From NCBI GenBank assembly GCA_964421575.1, contig CAYQXI010000055.1, positions 1 to 34,625 on the forward strand: a stretch of 34,625 nt of DNA. The letters are read 5' to 3'. Both the position numbers and the translations under genes were made by a program. This document shows, piece by piece, positions 8,009 to 16,115 of this stretch. The number at the start of each line of letters is the position of its first letter. The stretch's first letter is position 1. This stretch comes from JAAOZN01 sp964421575 (GTDB lineage: Archaea; Thermoproteota; Nitrososphaeria; Nitrososphaerales; JAAOZN01). The notes under the pieces are model-generated. The model had not been told where the DNA came from, made no database searches, and worked only from the letters and a program-made list of their open reading frames with translations.

Positions 8009-9098
8009 AAGCGAGCTTAAGGGTCAACCGACCATACTTATACTCAATATTACAAGAGCCCTCTATAGAAACCATGCAGGGGCCTACTGGTCTTGTTGGT
8101 GTGCAGGCTTTACCGAAGAGGGCGCACTCTTGAGGATAGATCAATCCTCGAATCACCTCGCTGCACCTACATCCAGGAGGCTCCTTAAACTCAAGAGAAT
8201 CTAAAACCTTAAGCTCGTCTTCGAAGACCTTTCTCGCATCATGCTCCTCAAATCTCCTCCTAATCTTCATACCAGAGCCCTTTATCAGGCCTAAGCCGCG
8301 CCACACAGAGTCTGATGGCTCGAAGACCTCATTCAATATCTTCAGCGCCTTCGTATTCCCCTCATATCTCACCACACGACTATATTCGTTCTCAACCTTC
8401 GCCTCACCCCTCTTCACCTGCCTCGCTATCATCAGCACAGCAACCAACATATCGAGTGGCTCAAACCCAGAGACAACCTGGGGTATATGATACTTCTGAG
8501 AAAGGGGCTCGTAGGGTTTAAGACCTATGATTGTGCTTACGTGTCCAGGCTCTATTAACCCATCGATCTTCAACTCACCGAGACCAAGAAGCGCGTCTAG
8601 TGCTGGTGGCACGTATCGGTGGCAGCAGAGCACAAAAAAGTTCTCAGGTGGACCGTTAAGCAGCACAGAAGCCGTACTCGGAGCGGTTGTTTCAAAGCCT
8701 ATAGCCATAAAGACCAGAGGCTTATTTACTTCTTTAGCGATCTTTAGCGCATCTTCCACACCATACACCACGCGTATGTCGCAGCCCTCTGCTTTCAGAT
8801 CTGCCAGCGACCCTCCTTCCACAGGAACCCTAAAAACATCACCATACACCGCTACCGTACACCCCTTTCTAGCTAGAATCTTAGCTTCCTCGAACTCTTT
8901 TGGTGGTGTTACGCAGACTGGGCAACCCGGACCTTGCCTCATCTCAACATTGCATTCCGCTAGGAGCGTGTCTAAGCCGTTCTTGACAAGGGTGTCTTGA
9001 TGGGTGCCGCATACATGCATGATTCTGAGATTTAGGTTCAGTTCTCTGATCTTATTTACAATCAGTTTAGCGATCTGCTGGTCTGCTAGTTTAAACAT
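7995..9098 (-). CDS. hypD: HypD, Fe-S scaffold for Fe(CN)2CO assembly
   Basis: HypD forms a complex with HypC on which the Fe(CN)2CO group is built. Motifs include MHVCGTHQDT near residue 30, GPGCPVCVTPP near 60, YGDVFRVPVEGG, GFETTAPS and LCCHRYVPPA. The C-terminal cluster region holds CRCSEVIRGLIYPQEC, GKACTPTRPVGPC and GSC. Start: a GTG at 9113 is in frame, but it lies within the GGAAGGTG ribosome site; the ATG at 9098 gives MFKLADQQIAKL and 367 residues. It overlaps the end of hypC by 8 bases, so translation is probably coupled. Its 3' end overlaps hypE on the other strand. Confidence 0.94.
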   Translation of the reverse strand: MFKLADQQIAKLIVNKIRELNLNLRIMHVCGTHQDTLVKNGLDTLLAECNVEMRQGPGCPVCVTPPKEFEEAKILARKGCTVAVYGDVFRVPVEGGSLADLKAEGCDIRVVYGVEDALKIAKEVNKPLVFMAIGFETTAPSTASVLLNGPPENFFVLCCHRYVPPALDALLGLGELKIDGLIEPGHVSTIIGLKPYEPLSQKYHIPQVVSGFEPLDMLVAVLMIARQVKRGEAKVENEYSRVVRYEGNTKALKILNEVFEPSDSVWRGLGLIKGSGMKIRRRFEEHDARKVFEDELKVLDSLEFKEPPGCRCSEVIRGLIYPQECALFGKACTPTRPVGPCMVSIEGSCNIEYKYGRLTLKLASNRF

Positions 9099-9336
9099 CA
9101 ACCGAGCCAGCACCTTCCTGCTCTAATTCGAATATTTCTTGCCAGAGTCGAAGCGTTTCTTTCGCCTCTTCTTCATTCATAACCTGAATAGCGAATCCGG
9201 CGTGCACAACCACATACTGCCCTACTTCAACATCTACCAATGAGATGTTGACATCTCTAACTATACCTCCGCCGAAGTCGACTTTGGCGTGTGCACCCTC
9301 CTTACTTAATACCTTACCCGGTACGGCCAGACACAC
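9091..9336 (-). CDS. hypC: HypC, hydrogenase maturation chaperone
   Basis: HypC carries the Fe(CN)2CO group from HypD to the apo-large subunit, held by its N-terminal cysteine. The sequence starts MCLAVPGKVL. Cys2 must follow the initiator, so the GTG at 9336 is the start, with an AGGTGGTGAG ribosome site upstream. VHAGFAIQ near residue 44 is the conserved histidine motif. At 81 residues it is of normal length. Short spacing to hypF (15 bases) and overlap with hypD indicate one hypF-hypC-hypD transcript. Confidence 0.94.
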   Translation of the reverse strand: MCLAVPGKVLSKEGAHAKVDFGGGIVRDVNISLVDVEVGQYVVVHAGFAIQVMNEEEAKETLRLWQEIFELEQEGAGSVDV

Positions 9337-9351
9337 GTGATCTCACCACCT

Positions 9352-11625
9352 TTATTCTTGAATGTGGCAAGCAGCTGCTAACTGCCCCAGCGATAGACCC
9401 CCGTCTCCCGGTGGGACTAGCATGTTCGTGTAGAACCTATGTTGCGCCTGCTTAACAATCTTTCTGATGGTCGTTGTTATGTGCTGATTGTAGGCTACGC
9501 CACCTGACAACGCTATGCTCTTCACCCCTAGTTCTTCGGCTGCTTCCACGGCGAGGTATGCGAGACCCTTTGCCAAATACTCTTCTGCTGAGTACGCTAG
9601 GTCCTTCACTCTATACTTACCTAAGTTATCGAGCACCGCCTCCACCATATTAGAGGTATGTAGGATGTCGGAGGTTATTAGAGGCTCCATCTTTAACACA
9701 TCCTCGCCACCCACAGCCGCTGCCTCAAGCTTCATAGCGGGTTCGCCTTCGTAGGTTCGCTCGTAGCAGATCCCTAATATGGCTGAAACCGAATCTAGGA
9801 CTCTGCCGCAGCTCGAAGTCATCGGCATACGCTTCTGCTCGAGCATCCTCAAGATAACCTCAACCTCCTTCACACCGTAGGGTAGCTTATCGGCTACCGA
9901 TCTCAGCCACGCTTCGTGGCGGTTTAAGTGTGAGAGTATCGCCGCGGCTACTCTGATAGGATACTTTGTAGCTAAATCGCCTCCGGGAAGGGGATGAAGT
10001 TGTAGGTGTGCTAAGCGTCTGAAGCGATCATATGTGCAGTAGAGCACTTCGCCTCCCCAGATGGTGCCGTCAGCACCGTATCCAGCACCATCTACCGAGA
10101 TCCCTACCGCCTCGTCTAAACCGTATTCAGCCATTACAGAGGCTATGTGTGCGTGGTGATGCTGCACCTTGATCAGAGGCAACCCCTTTCCTTGGACTAG
10201 TTCTTCAGCGAGCCTCGTGGTTAAGTAGGCTGGGTGGAGATCACAAGCCACTTTACTGATCTCTGCTCTAACCAGCCTAGTCAGATGATCAACCGCCTCC
10301 TTAAGGAAGAGGTAGGTGCTGTGGTGCTCGATGTCGCCTATGTGCTGTGTTAAGTATGCTCTATGCCCCACGTTTACACAAGCAGTCACATTAAGTTCGC
10401 CACCTAAGCCTAGCACAGACTCCTTCGGTTGAAAGCGGAGCTCAACAGGCTCTGGTGCGTATCCTCTAGACCTCCTTATCAAAGAGGGCTGTTCCTCGAT
10501 GACCTTCACAACGGAGTCGTCACATCTATGCGCTATTTTCCTATTGTGTAGGAGGTGATAATCTACATCACCTCTAAGCCTTTCTACCGCTTCATCGTTA
10601 TCAACTATTATAGGTTCACCAGAAGGGTTGGCGCTCGTCATAACAAGAGCGGGCTCTTTAGTCGAGTTCAAGAGAAGTGAGTGCAGAGCGGTATAGGGTA
10701 GCATCGTGCCTATGTTGTGTAGACCGGGTGCTATCTCTTCAGATAGATAATAGGAGTCACTCTTCCTCAAAAGGACGATGGGTTTAATATGTGAAGTGAG
10801 GAGTTCCTCCTCTTTCTTCGACACAACAGCAAACGTCTTCACCACCTCTAAGCTCTTAGCCATTATCGCGAATGGTTTCTGCGCCCGATGCTTGGTCCTC
10901 CTCAGCCTTAAGATGGGTTCTGAGTTGGTTGTCGCTGCTGCGAGGTGAAAGCCACCATTACCCTTCACCGAGACTATCCACCCTTCATCTATCAGCTTCG
11001 CAGCCTCCTCTATAGGGTCTCTACACTCGATAATCTCCCCGCTTTTATCAACCAGATACACTCGGGGGCCGCAGGCGCTGCAAGCGATCGTCTGGGCGTG
11101 GAAGCGCCGATCTGTGGGATCTGTGTATTCGCGTCTACACTCCTCACACATCGAGAAGTCTGACATAGTTGTATTCGGTCTATCGTAAGGCATAGCCTCT
11201 ATGATGGTAAACCTAGGCCCACAGTCTGTGCAGGTGATGAAGAAGTATCTGAAGCGCCTATTATTTGGGTCGTAAAGTTCTTGGATGCATCTATCACAGA
11301 TGGAGACGTCCGCTGGTATTATAGAGCCGCTTTCAAACCCCACTTTAGAGCTCTCTAATATGGTGAAGCCAGTTAAAGGGACCTTACTCTCCTCTTCAAC
11401 AACCTTTAGCTCGTAGATCTTGGAGAGAGGTGGTCTCTTATGCTGAAGATCGTCTAAGAAGGAGTTAACAGCCCCGTCTCCGCCCTCAACAACAACCTCT
11501 ACTGTACCGTCACCTAGGTTCTTCACATAACCCTTAAGACCTCTCTCTGATGCCGCTCGGTAGACAAAGGGGCGGAATCCTACACCCTGCACGACACCTT
11601 TGATCAATATGCGGAGACGGGGCAT
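9352..11625 (-). CDS. hypF: HypF, carbamoyltransferase for cyanide ligand synthesis
   Basis: This 757-residue HypF uses carbamoyl phosphate and ATP to carbamoylate HypE. Domains in order: acylphosphatase (GVVQGVGFRPFVYR at 10-23); two zinc fingers (CDRC with CTDC near 110-140, CEEC with CSAC near 160-190); a YrdC-like ATP-binding domain (VKGNGGFHLAA near 217); and a Kae1-like domain with VQHHHAHIASVMAEYG, SVDGAGYGADGTIWGG and LSGGVAYNQ. The ATG at 11625 has no ribosome site. TATA-like sequences (TTTAAGC, AAATATG) at 11650-11667 inside the 3' end of the upstream regulator would give a leaderless or very short-leader message. Complete and typical. Confidence 0.96.
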   Translation of the reverse strand: MPRLRILIKGVVQGVGFRPFVYRAASERGLKGYVKNLGDGTVEVVVEGGDGAVNSFLDDLQHKRPPLSKIYELKVVEEESKVPLTGFTILESSKVGFESGSIIPADVSICDRCIQELYDPNNRRFRYFFITCTDCGPRFTIIEAMPYDRPNTTMSDFSMCEECRREYTDPTDRRFHAQTIACSACGPRVYLVDKSGEIIECRDPIEEAAKLIDEGWIVSVKGNGGFHLAAATTNSEPILRLRRTKHRAQKPFAIMAKSLEVVKTFAVVSKKEEELLTSHIKPIVLLRKSDSYYLSEEIAPGLHNIGTMLPYTALHSLLLNSTKEPALVMTSANPSGEPIIVDNDEAVERLRGDVDYHLLHNRKIAHRCDDSVVKVIEEQPSLIRRSRGYAPEPVELRFQPKESVLGLGGELNVTACVNVGHRAYLTQHIGDIEHHSTYLFLKEAVDHLTRLVRAEISKVACDLHPAYLTTRLAEELVQGKGLPLIKVQHHHAHIASVMAEYGLDEAVGISVDGAGYGADGTIWGGEVLYCTYDRFRRLAHLQLHPLPGGDLATKYPIRVAAAILSHLNRHEAWLRSVADKLPYGVKEVEVILRMLEQKRMPMTSSCGRVLDSVSAILGICYERTYEGEPAMKLEAAAVGGEDVLKMEPLITSDILHTSNMVEAVLDNLGKYRVKDLAYSAEEYLAKGLAYLAVEAAEELGVKSIALSGGVAYNQHITTTIRKIVKQAQHRFYTNMLVPPGDGGLSLGQLAAACHIQE

Positions 11626-11654
11626 CTATGATTAAATGGGTAGGTGGTCATATT

Positions 11655-12365
11655 TCAGCTTAAATGTGTTTGGTTTAATTCCTGCAGCTTTAACGCTATC
11701 TCAGATTCGCTGATGCTACGCGCCAAGCCGAGTATGATTCTCTCACGCTTAGCCAACTCTATGGCCAAGGGGTCAACCACCTTAGGTCCGTGCAGTATAA
11801 CCATTCTTGGTTTGAGTTGCGAGACCCTTATAGCGACCAAAGGTGACCTTCCTAAGCCGACCTTCGTAAATACCAAAACACGCTCTGTAGTTGAGCCGAA
11901 GATCTTGTAGAAGCCGAAGCCTGAGAGAGCGTATATGGTTCTGATACTATCGAGCACCGTGTAGCCGTAGACGCTCCAATCTAACATATCTGAACCAGCT
12001 AAAACCTCAGCTCTCAATGCGTCAACAACTTCAGACGCCTTAACCGGAGCTACATACTCCCCTAGAACCAGAATCGGCTCAGGCTCGTTGCTTAAAGTCT
12101 GCTGGTTAAGTAGATCGATACTACGTGTAACATTGGCTAACTCAACAAGGGCTTGAATATATCTTCTGATGAAGGCTATGCCAGGCGAAGGGCGTCTACC
12201 GTTTTCGTAGTCGCTGAGCACAGAGGGTGAGACCTTCATCTTCTTAGCGAGCGCCGCTTGCCGAATATTCAGCCTCTGCCTCCACGACCTTAGGGTTGCT
12301 GCTGGATTCTCGCTCATAACAATTGAGCCAGCGATTCTTATTGTAATCTCATCACTCTGCATCAT
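11655..12365 (-). CDS. XRE-family transcriptional regulator with C-terminal sensor-like domain
   Basis: A 236-residue DNA-binding regulator. Residues 24-72 form a lambda-repressor-type helix-turn-helix (RSWRQRLNIRQAALAKKM, then SPSVLSDYENGRRPSPG). The C-terminal two thirds, from about residue 95, start ILVLGEYVAP and include VLVFTKVGLGRSPLVAIRV and MVILHGPK. They resemble the uncharacterised domain of an archaeal regulator family (I believe COG1709). No ligand is known to me. It lies between herA and hypF on the same strand, so it may control the hyp genes, itself, or the dyad before hdrC; none of this is shown. A tandem ATG pair starts the gene (12365, 12362). Its TATA element overlaps the herA stop codon. 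Confidence 0.85.
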   Translation of the reverse strand: MMQSDEITIRIAGSIVMSENPAATLRSWRQRLNIRQAALAKKMKVSPSVLSDYENGRRPSPGIAFIRRYIQALVELANVTRSIDLLNQQTLSNEPEPILVLGEYVAPVKASEVVDALRAEVLAGSDMLDWSVYGYTVLDSIRTIYALSGFGFYKIFGSTTERVLVFTKVGLGRSPLVAIRVSQLKPRMVILHGPKVVDPLAIELAKRERIILGLARSISESEIALKLQELNQTHLS

Positions 12366-12390
12366 CCTATTCGTCTATTGACAAACCACC

Positions 12391-12398
12391 TTTATATT
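12391..12398 (-). promoter_or_regulatory. TATA element of the XRE regulator, overlapping the herA stop codon
   Basis: On the minus strand this reads AATATAAA. It is about 30 bases before the regulator ATG at 12365, the spacing of a leaderless archaeal promoter. The herA stop TAA (12394-12392) lies inside it. Confidence 0.5.
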
Positions 12399-13870
12399 TC
12401 TGTCGAACTCTTCTGCTTTAAGCAGAGAGTCGGAAAAAAGAGCTTCGTCTCACCATATGTTAACATATCTGCTTCAGCACAGTTGAACAAGATGGGTAAG
12501 TTGCCTGTCAAGCGGCCTACCGCCAGACAGTACCTTGGTGGTATGTATTTGACTATAGCCTTCAGCGTGTCACCGTCGATCATACTCACCCTCGCTATCG
12601 CCTCAAGATCTTTCTCGCTTGAGAAGTTGAAGATGAAGATGTTATCCACCTGCCTAAACACACAATCTTTAATGGCATCAGGCTGGTTTGTTATGAGTGT
12701 CGTAAACAACCCTACGTGTCTCATTCTTGTAATGATATCCTCCCAGTATGTCTCTCTCAGGTAGAGGTGCGCCTCCTCAGCAAAGAGAAAGCAAGGCGAA
12801 ATCTTACCCAGCTCCAGAAGATGAGTAAGCTTCGAGAGAATGAACTCAACCATGATCCTTCTCAGGATTGGTGAGCATCGATTCAAAGCAATGATGAGAG
12901 CCCCGCCTACATCGATCTTAGAGAAGAGGTCCTCAAATGTGCTCGCTAAATCTTGATCTTCTGTGATCAGGTTTGATGAGGCGAGGGTTAGAAGCCTAGA
13001 CAATAAGGCTTCTTTGACGTGTTCGTTTCCTCTTCTGCTTGATATGGTTTCGATTAGATCTGTTAATGTCAGCCTCCCATAATCAGCTAATTCGTCCCAT
13101 ATTCTTAAAAACTCTCTGAGAGAGGTTGCCGGTAGATCTAGGGCGTGGCAGAGTATATCAGAGATCCCCTTTTTCCCAATATATTCTAATGTGAATCTTA
13201 GGTTTTTGGAGGGCTCGAGCCTCAGCACCCTATTGCAGATTGGTGAAGGTGTGCCGTCTCGACGGTAACCTATCCCTTTGTATTCATCGTTTATGTCAAA
13301 TACAACAACCTTTGCGTAGTTTTGGATAAGCTCTTTTATAAGAAGCTTTGCTAGATGCGACTTCCCTGAGCCTTTTTTGCCTGTGATTATCGTCAACGCA
13401 CCATCAAGAGATTCGAGGGGTATGTTGAAGGGTGATTGTTGACCAGCTTTACCCAAGTATATGAGTCTACTTGATGGTGGGTGAATGGTTTCGAGCAGCC
13501 GATCTACTGGGATAGGTTCAACCCTAGAGGATACGCGTGAGGGGAGGTGTTCCATACTCTGCATATAAAAGCCTGATTTTATAGAGCCTCTTATCTTACA
13601 TCTGAGCAGAATGAGGTCTCTGACCGTGTTTGAGAGAGATGTGAAGCTTGATGCCTCCTCATCAACCCGCACATCCGCTTCTAAAACCTCTTCTCGAATA
13701 GCCTCCAGAAGCGCGCCCTCTACATTCAGATAGGTTTCTTCGATGACTTGGACTATTAGAGAGGACCTTCCGAGACCGTCCCAGATTATTAGAAAGTCTC
13801 CGATCTGCACATCGACAGGTCTTTTGCATATGATGTGTAAATCGCCCCCATTCTTCTCTACAACCTTCAT
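12392..13870 (-). CDS. herA: HerA-family DNA translocase/helicase ATPase
   Basis: HerA forms a hexamer that drives DNA through the NurA nuclease during end resection. The N-terminal 100 residues form the beta-barrel (HAS) region (VDVQIGDFLIIWDG). The Walker A motif is GKKGSGKS at 164-171, followed by FDINDEY near 191 and Walker B FLFAEEAH at 361-368. LFTTLITNQPDAI near 388-400 matches the sensor region. At 492 residues it is close to the usual size. ATG 13870 has an AAGGTGA ribosome site inside the nurA stop region, and 6 bases separate the two genes. Canonical archaeal herA-nurA sets also carry mre11 and rad50, absent here, so a specialised second copy is possible. Confidence 0.87.
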   Translation of the reverse strand: MKVVEKNGGDLHIICKRPVDVQIGDFLIIWDGLGRSSLIVQVIEETYLNVEGALLEAIREEVLEADVRVDEEASSFTSLSNTVRDLILLRCKIRGSIKSGFYMQSMEHLPSRVSSRVEPIPVDRLLETIHPPSSRLIYLGKAGQQSPFNIPLESLDGALTIITGKKGSGKSHLAKLLIKELIQNYAKVVVFDINDEYKGIGYRRDGTPSPICNRVLRLEPSKNLRFTLEYIGKKGISDILCHALDLPATSLREFLRIWDELADYGRLTLTDLIETISSRRGNEHVKEALLSRLLTLASSNLITEDQDLASTFEDLFSKIDVGGALIIALNRCSPILRRIMVEFILSKLTHLLELGKISPCFLFAEEAHLYLRETYWEDIITRMRHVGLFTTLITNQPDAIKDCVFRQVDNIFIFNFSSEKDLEAIARVSMIDGDTLKAIVKYIPPRYCLAVGRLTGNLPILFNCAEADMLTYGETKLFFPTLCLKQKSSTEI

Positions 13871-13876
13871 CCGAAT

Positions 13877-14803
13877 TCACCTTGGTTTTATTGAGCCTAA
13901 GAGGAGAGCCCGCCTACCTCCGAGCTCGTTCAAAAGAGAGTCAGCCTTCTTCGTCGCTGCCCTAAGTGTTAAGGCCTCTAGAGTTGTGAAGACTGTTAGG
14001 TGGTGGGCGAGCCTTAGAGACTCAGGGTAACCTCGATAGTGGTTATCCGATGCGAGTAGGTCTGCAAAGACATCTTCCGCACACCTCCTACTAACCACAT
14101 CCACCCTAATTGTGAGAGCCATCTCAGCCAACTTAGCAACATAAACTCCGCTTTCCTCACCTCCACATACTAAACTGAGTGGGGTTACGTAAGCGAACCA
14201 AGGGTCTTCTGGTATATTGTAGACTTGTGATAGTAGTGGTAGTATTGAGGTTAGGCGGCTCTCCTTTGAAAAACCTATGAGATCTATATTTGAAGCCAAA
14301 GCTTTAGCGATTAATCTCCGTTTGAATTCTCTGAATGGGCTCCCCAGCGGTTCATCCAACACACCATCCACAAAGATCATTTGGGTCTGGCGCTCTTCTA
14401 CAAGCCTCTTTATAAGACAGAGCTCGAGCGCCGATCTCAATATACTCTCCGCACGCTCTTGGGTTAGGAGGAAGCTGCTGGACTCTAAGTTGCTGAACTC
14501 CCTAACTATGGGGCTGCTTCTTACACAACTATATCCTCGCTCTCCTAAGTTTGTTACTATCGTGGCTCTTGCTGCTAGAGTCAAGCTGTTGATCGTGTTT
14601 ACTAGAGTTATACAAGTCGAATCTAGGCTAGCTATTCTATGTAGTTTACCTTGGCTCATGGATATTCTGATAGGCTGGATATTGTTCTCTAAGCTGGGTT
14701 CTTGCTCAGTTGGGTTTCTTCCTATGCTTTCGATGAGTTCGCTAAGTAGGGTGTTTAGGTCTTTTAGGAGTGTTGTTGAGGTAAGGTTTAATTGGTTGTT
14801 CAT
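13877..14803 (-). CDS. nurA: NurA-family 5'-3' nuclease, partner of HerA
   Basis: NurA is a dimeric RNase H-like nuclease fed by HerA. The sequence shows the acidic motif ASLDST (Asp near residue 61) and a second Asp in MIFVDGVL near 146. GFSKESRLT near 178 and the C-terminal PESLRLAHHLTVF region also match the NurA family. Start: a TTG at 14815 is in frame, but the ATG at 14803 gives the better leader from the TATA element at about 14840. The protein is then 308 residues. Similarity is by motif rather than overall sequence, but the HerA neighbour makes the assignment firm. It is divergent from the small winged-helix gene at 14875. Confidence 0.82.
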   Translation of the reverse strand: MNNQLNLTSTTLLKDLNTLLSELIESIGRNPTEQEPSLENNIQPIRISMSQGKLHRIASLDSTCITLVNTINSLTLAARATIVTNLGERGYSCVRSSPIVREFSNLESSSFLLTQERAESILRSALELCLIKRLVEERQTQMIFVDGVLDEPLGSPFREFKRRLIAKALASNIDLIGFSKESRLTSILPLLSQVYNIPEDPWFAYVTPLSLVCGGEESGVYVAKLAEMALTIRVDVVSRRCAEDVFADLLASDNHYRGYPESLRLAHHLTVFTTLEALTLRAATKKADSLLNELGGRRALLLGSIKPR

Positions 14804-14864
14804 CTTGAGCAACAATAGTTAGGTCAAGTTGGGGATATAAATGTTGCGCAACTTGAACAACAAT
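14804..14864. repeat. Repeats flanking a divergent promoter (candidate operator)
   Basis: Two direct repeats, CTTGAGCAACAAT (14804-14816) and CTTGAACAACAAT (14852-14864), match at 12 of 13 positions. Between them lie a 7-base inverted pair, TCAAGTT (14824-14830) and AACTTGA (14850-14856), and a perfect palindrome GTTGCGCAAC (14843-14852). They bracket the TATA element used by nurA and the divergent gene. This suggests binding by a dimeric regulator, possibly the divergent product itself. Confidence 0.5.
14834..14843. promoter_or_regulatory. Shared TATA element between nurA and the winged-helix gene
   Basis: GGATATAAAT on plus (14833-14842) reads ATTTATATCC on minus. The plus start (14875) and the minus start (14803) are both about 35-40 bases away. 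One AT core may serve both directions. Confidence 0.45.
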
Positions 14865-14874
14865 CAACAACAAG

Positions 14875-15267
14875 ATGGATGAGAAGATGGAGGAGCAGAG
14901 GAAGATAACGGTCAAGTTAAAAAAAGGCGGCTGGGAAGTTGAGATCAGCTGCTCAGCAGAAGAGGTTGAAAAGGCTGTTAAAGCGGTGTTATCAAGCATA
15001 CCAGAAGCAGCCATAAAAGAGGAGGAGTCTCGACACGAAAGAAGAGGGGCAGTAACCTGCAAAACTTTGATTGAAAATCTTTGGCGCGAAGGTTACTTCC
15101 TTCAAGAACGTACACTTTCGGATGTTGATGCTGAGTTAAGTAGGAGGGGCTACCACTACGACAAAACAGCTATCTCACACACCCTAACCGATCTCGTCAG
15201 AGAAGGGATACTGACGAGGCAAGGGAGTATGCGTAACTACAGGTATGTGCAGAAGAAACCACCTTAA
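14875..15267 (+). CDS. Small winged-helix protein, function unknown
   Basis: A 130-residue protein. Residues 1-45 are a lysine/glutamate-rich strand-and-helix segment (KITVKLKKGGWEVEISC, then EEVEKAVKAVLSSI). Residues 60-125 look like a winged helix: TCKTLIENLWREGYF, LSDVDAELSRRGYHYDKT, and AISHTLTDLVREGILTRQG with a basic aromatic tail. This C-terminal pattern recurs in archaeal proteins as a probable nucleic-acid or protein-docking module. The gene is divergent from nurA-herA across a repeat-rich promoter, so a regulator or accessory factor of that pair is plausible but unproven. Its stop overlaps the stop of the convergent CofE-like gene within TTAA. The start ATG lies within ATGGATGAGAAGATG; an ATG at 14887 is a shorter option. 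Confidence 0.75.
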   Translation: MDEKMEEQRKITVKLKKGGWEVEISCSAEEVEKAVKAVLSSIPEAAIKEEESRHERRGAVTCKTLIENLWREGYFLQERTLSDVDAELSRRGYHYDKTAISHTLTDLVREGILTRQGSMRNYRYVQKKPP

Positions 15268-16115
15268 GAGAGCAGTTTTCTACAAATGACTAGGGGGTAG
15301 TGTGGTATGGAGTCGAGCATATCCCAGCTTACCTCCGCTAATTCAACACCGAATCTTTCTGAAGCATCCCAAGCGGTTCTACCAGCCCCCGAACCCCTTA
15401 TGTGATGCGCTGCCTCAGCCAATGTAAGAGCTTCTTCTACGCTGAGGTTTGAGTGCCAGAGTGCGAGTGGTGTAGCCCTTGGTTTACCCTTGATCATTCT
15501 GCCTATGAGGTAAGTTAGGAAGCCCCACGTTGCCCCTCTAATATGTGGTATTGAGGTTCTTCTGGGAGATAGGTGTAGTGGGCCTATGGTGTAGGTCATA
15601 TCTGTGTCTACGATCATTATTGAGACGCCTTTTATGCCTCTGCTCTCTAGGAAGCGGCCGATCTTCTCAGCTTCTTTCTGGGGATCTGGTAGGGGTAAGG
15701 AGGCGTATGAGTATGGTAGGTTGCTCACGTCTATGCCGCCTTCAGATCCGTGTCTGAGCGCTTGAAGTAGACCAGCGTAAGATAGTGCTAGCTGCTTATG
15801 CTTAGCACCCTCAGAGAGCGGGTATGCTCTGAGCCTCTTAATCGACTTTGGCTTTAGGTGGCAGAGGTAGCCAAGGAAGTAGCCCCAGATTACCCGCATC
15901 CAGAATGAGACGATTAAGTGAGCTGAGAGAGTTGGTTTGATCTTGCTTTCATCCACTATAAGACCCTTGGCTGTTGATATAGCTTTCTCTGAAATGACGA
16001 TGACATCCCCCTCCTTAACAATTCCTTTGACAGCCCTCCATATTTCGTTTAGATAGTCGGTCTTAGGCCTCCAGTAGCGTGTGCGGATGGGTTTAAAGAT
16101 CCATCTGCTTCTCAA
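15264..16115 (-). CDS. CofE-like (F420-0:glutamyl ligase fold) protein in the methanofuran operon
   Basis: A 283-residue paralogue of coenzyme F420-0:gamma-glutamyl ligase. The N-terminal core EGDVIVISEKAISTAKG near 36-52 aligns with GDIVVVSQKIVSKAEG of the true CofE at 20566, but the rest diverges. It carries a tryptophan/aromatic hydrophobic stretch (VSFWMRVIWGYFLGYLC near 69-85), SEGGIDVSNLPYSY near 124 and IVDTDMTYTIG near 168. It starts with TTG 16115 overlapping the mfnE stop (TTGA), so it is the last gene of mfnD-mfnF-mfnE. This position makes a cofactor-tail ligase acting on methanofuran an attractive hypothesis, but no substrate is known to me. Confidence 0.8.
   Translation of the reverse strand: MRSRWIFKPIRTRYWRPKTDYLNEIWRAVKGIVKEGDVIVISEKAISTAKGLIVDESKIKPTLSAHLIVSFWMRVIWGYFLGYLCHLKPKSIKRLRAYPLSEGAKHKQLALSYAGLLQALRHGSEGGIDVSNLPYSYASLPLPDPQKEAEKIGRFLESRGIKGVSIMIVDTDMTYTIGPLHLSPRRTSIPHIRGATWGFLTYLIGRMIKGKPRATPLALWHSNLSVEEALTLAEAAHHIRGSGAGRTAWDASERFGVELAEVSWDMLDSIPHYPLVICRKLLS

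Noticed and set aside
8527..9000. 157-codon plus-strand open frame opposite hypD
   Set aside because: Serine/threonine/proline-rich composition is typical of antisense frames; HypD motifs on the other strand are complete.
14277..14822. 181-codon plus-strand open frame opposite nurA
   Set aside because: It is the complement of a well-supported gene, with no domain-like content and no promoter of its own.
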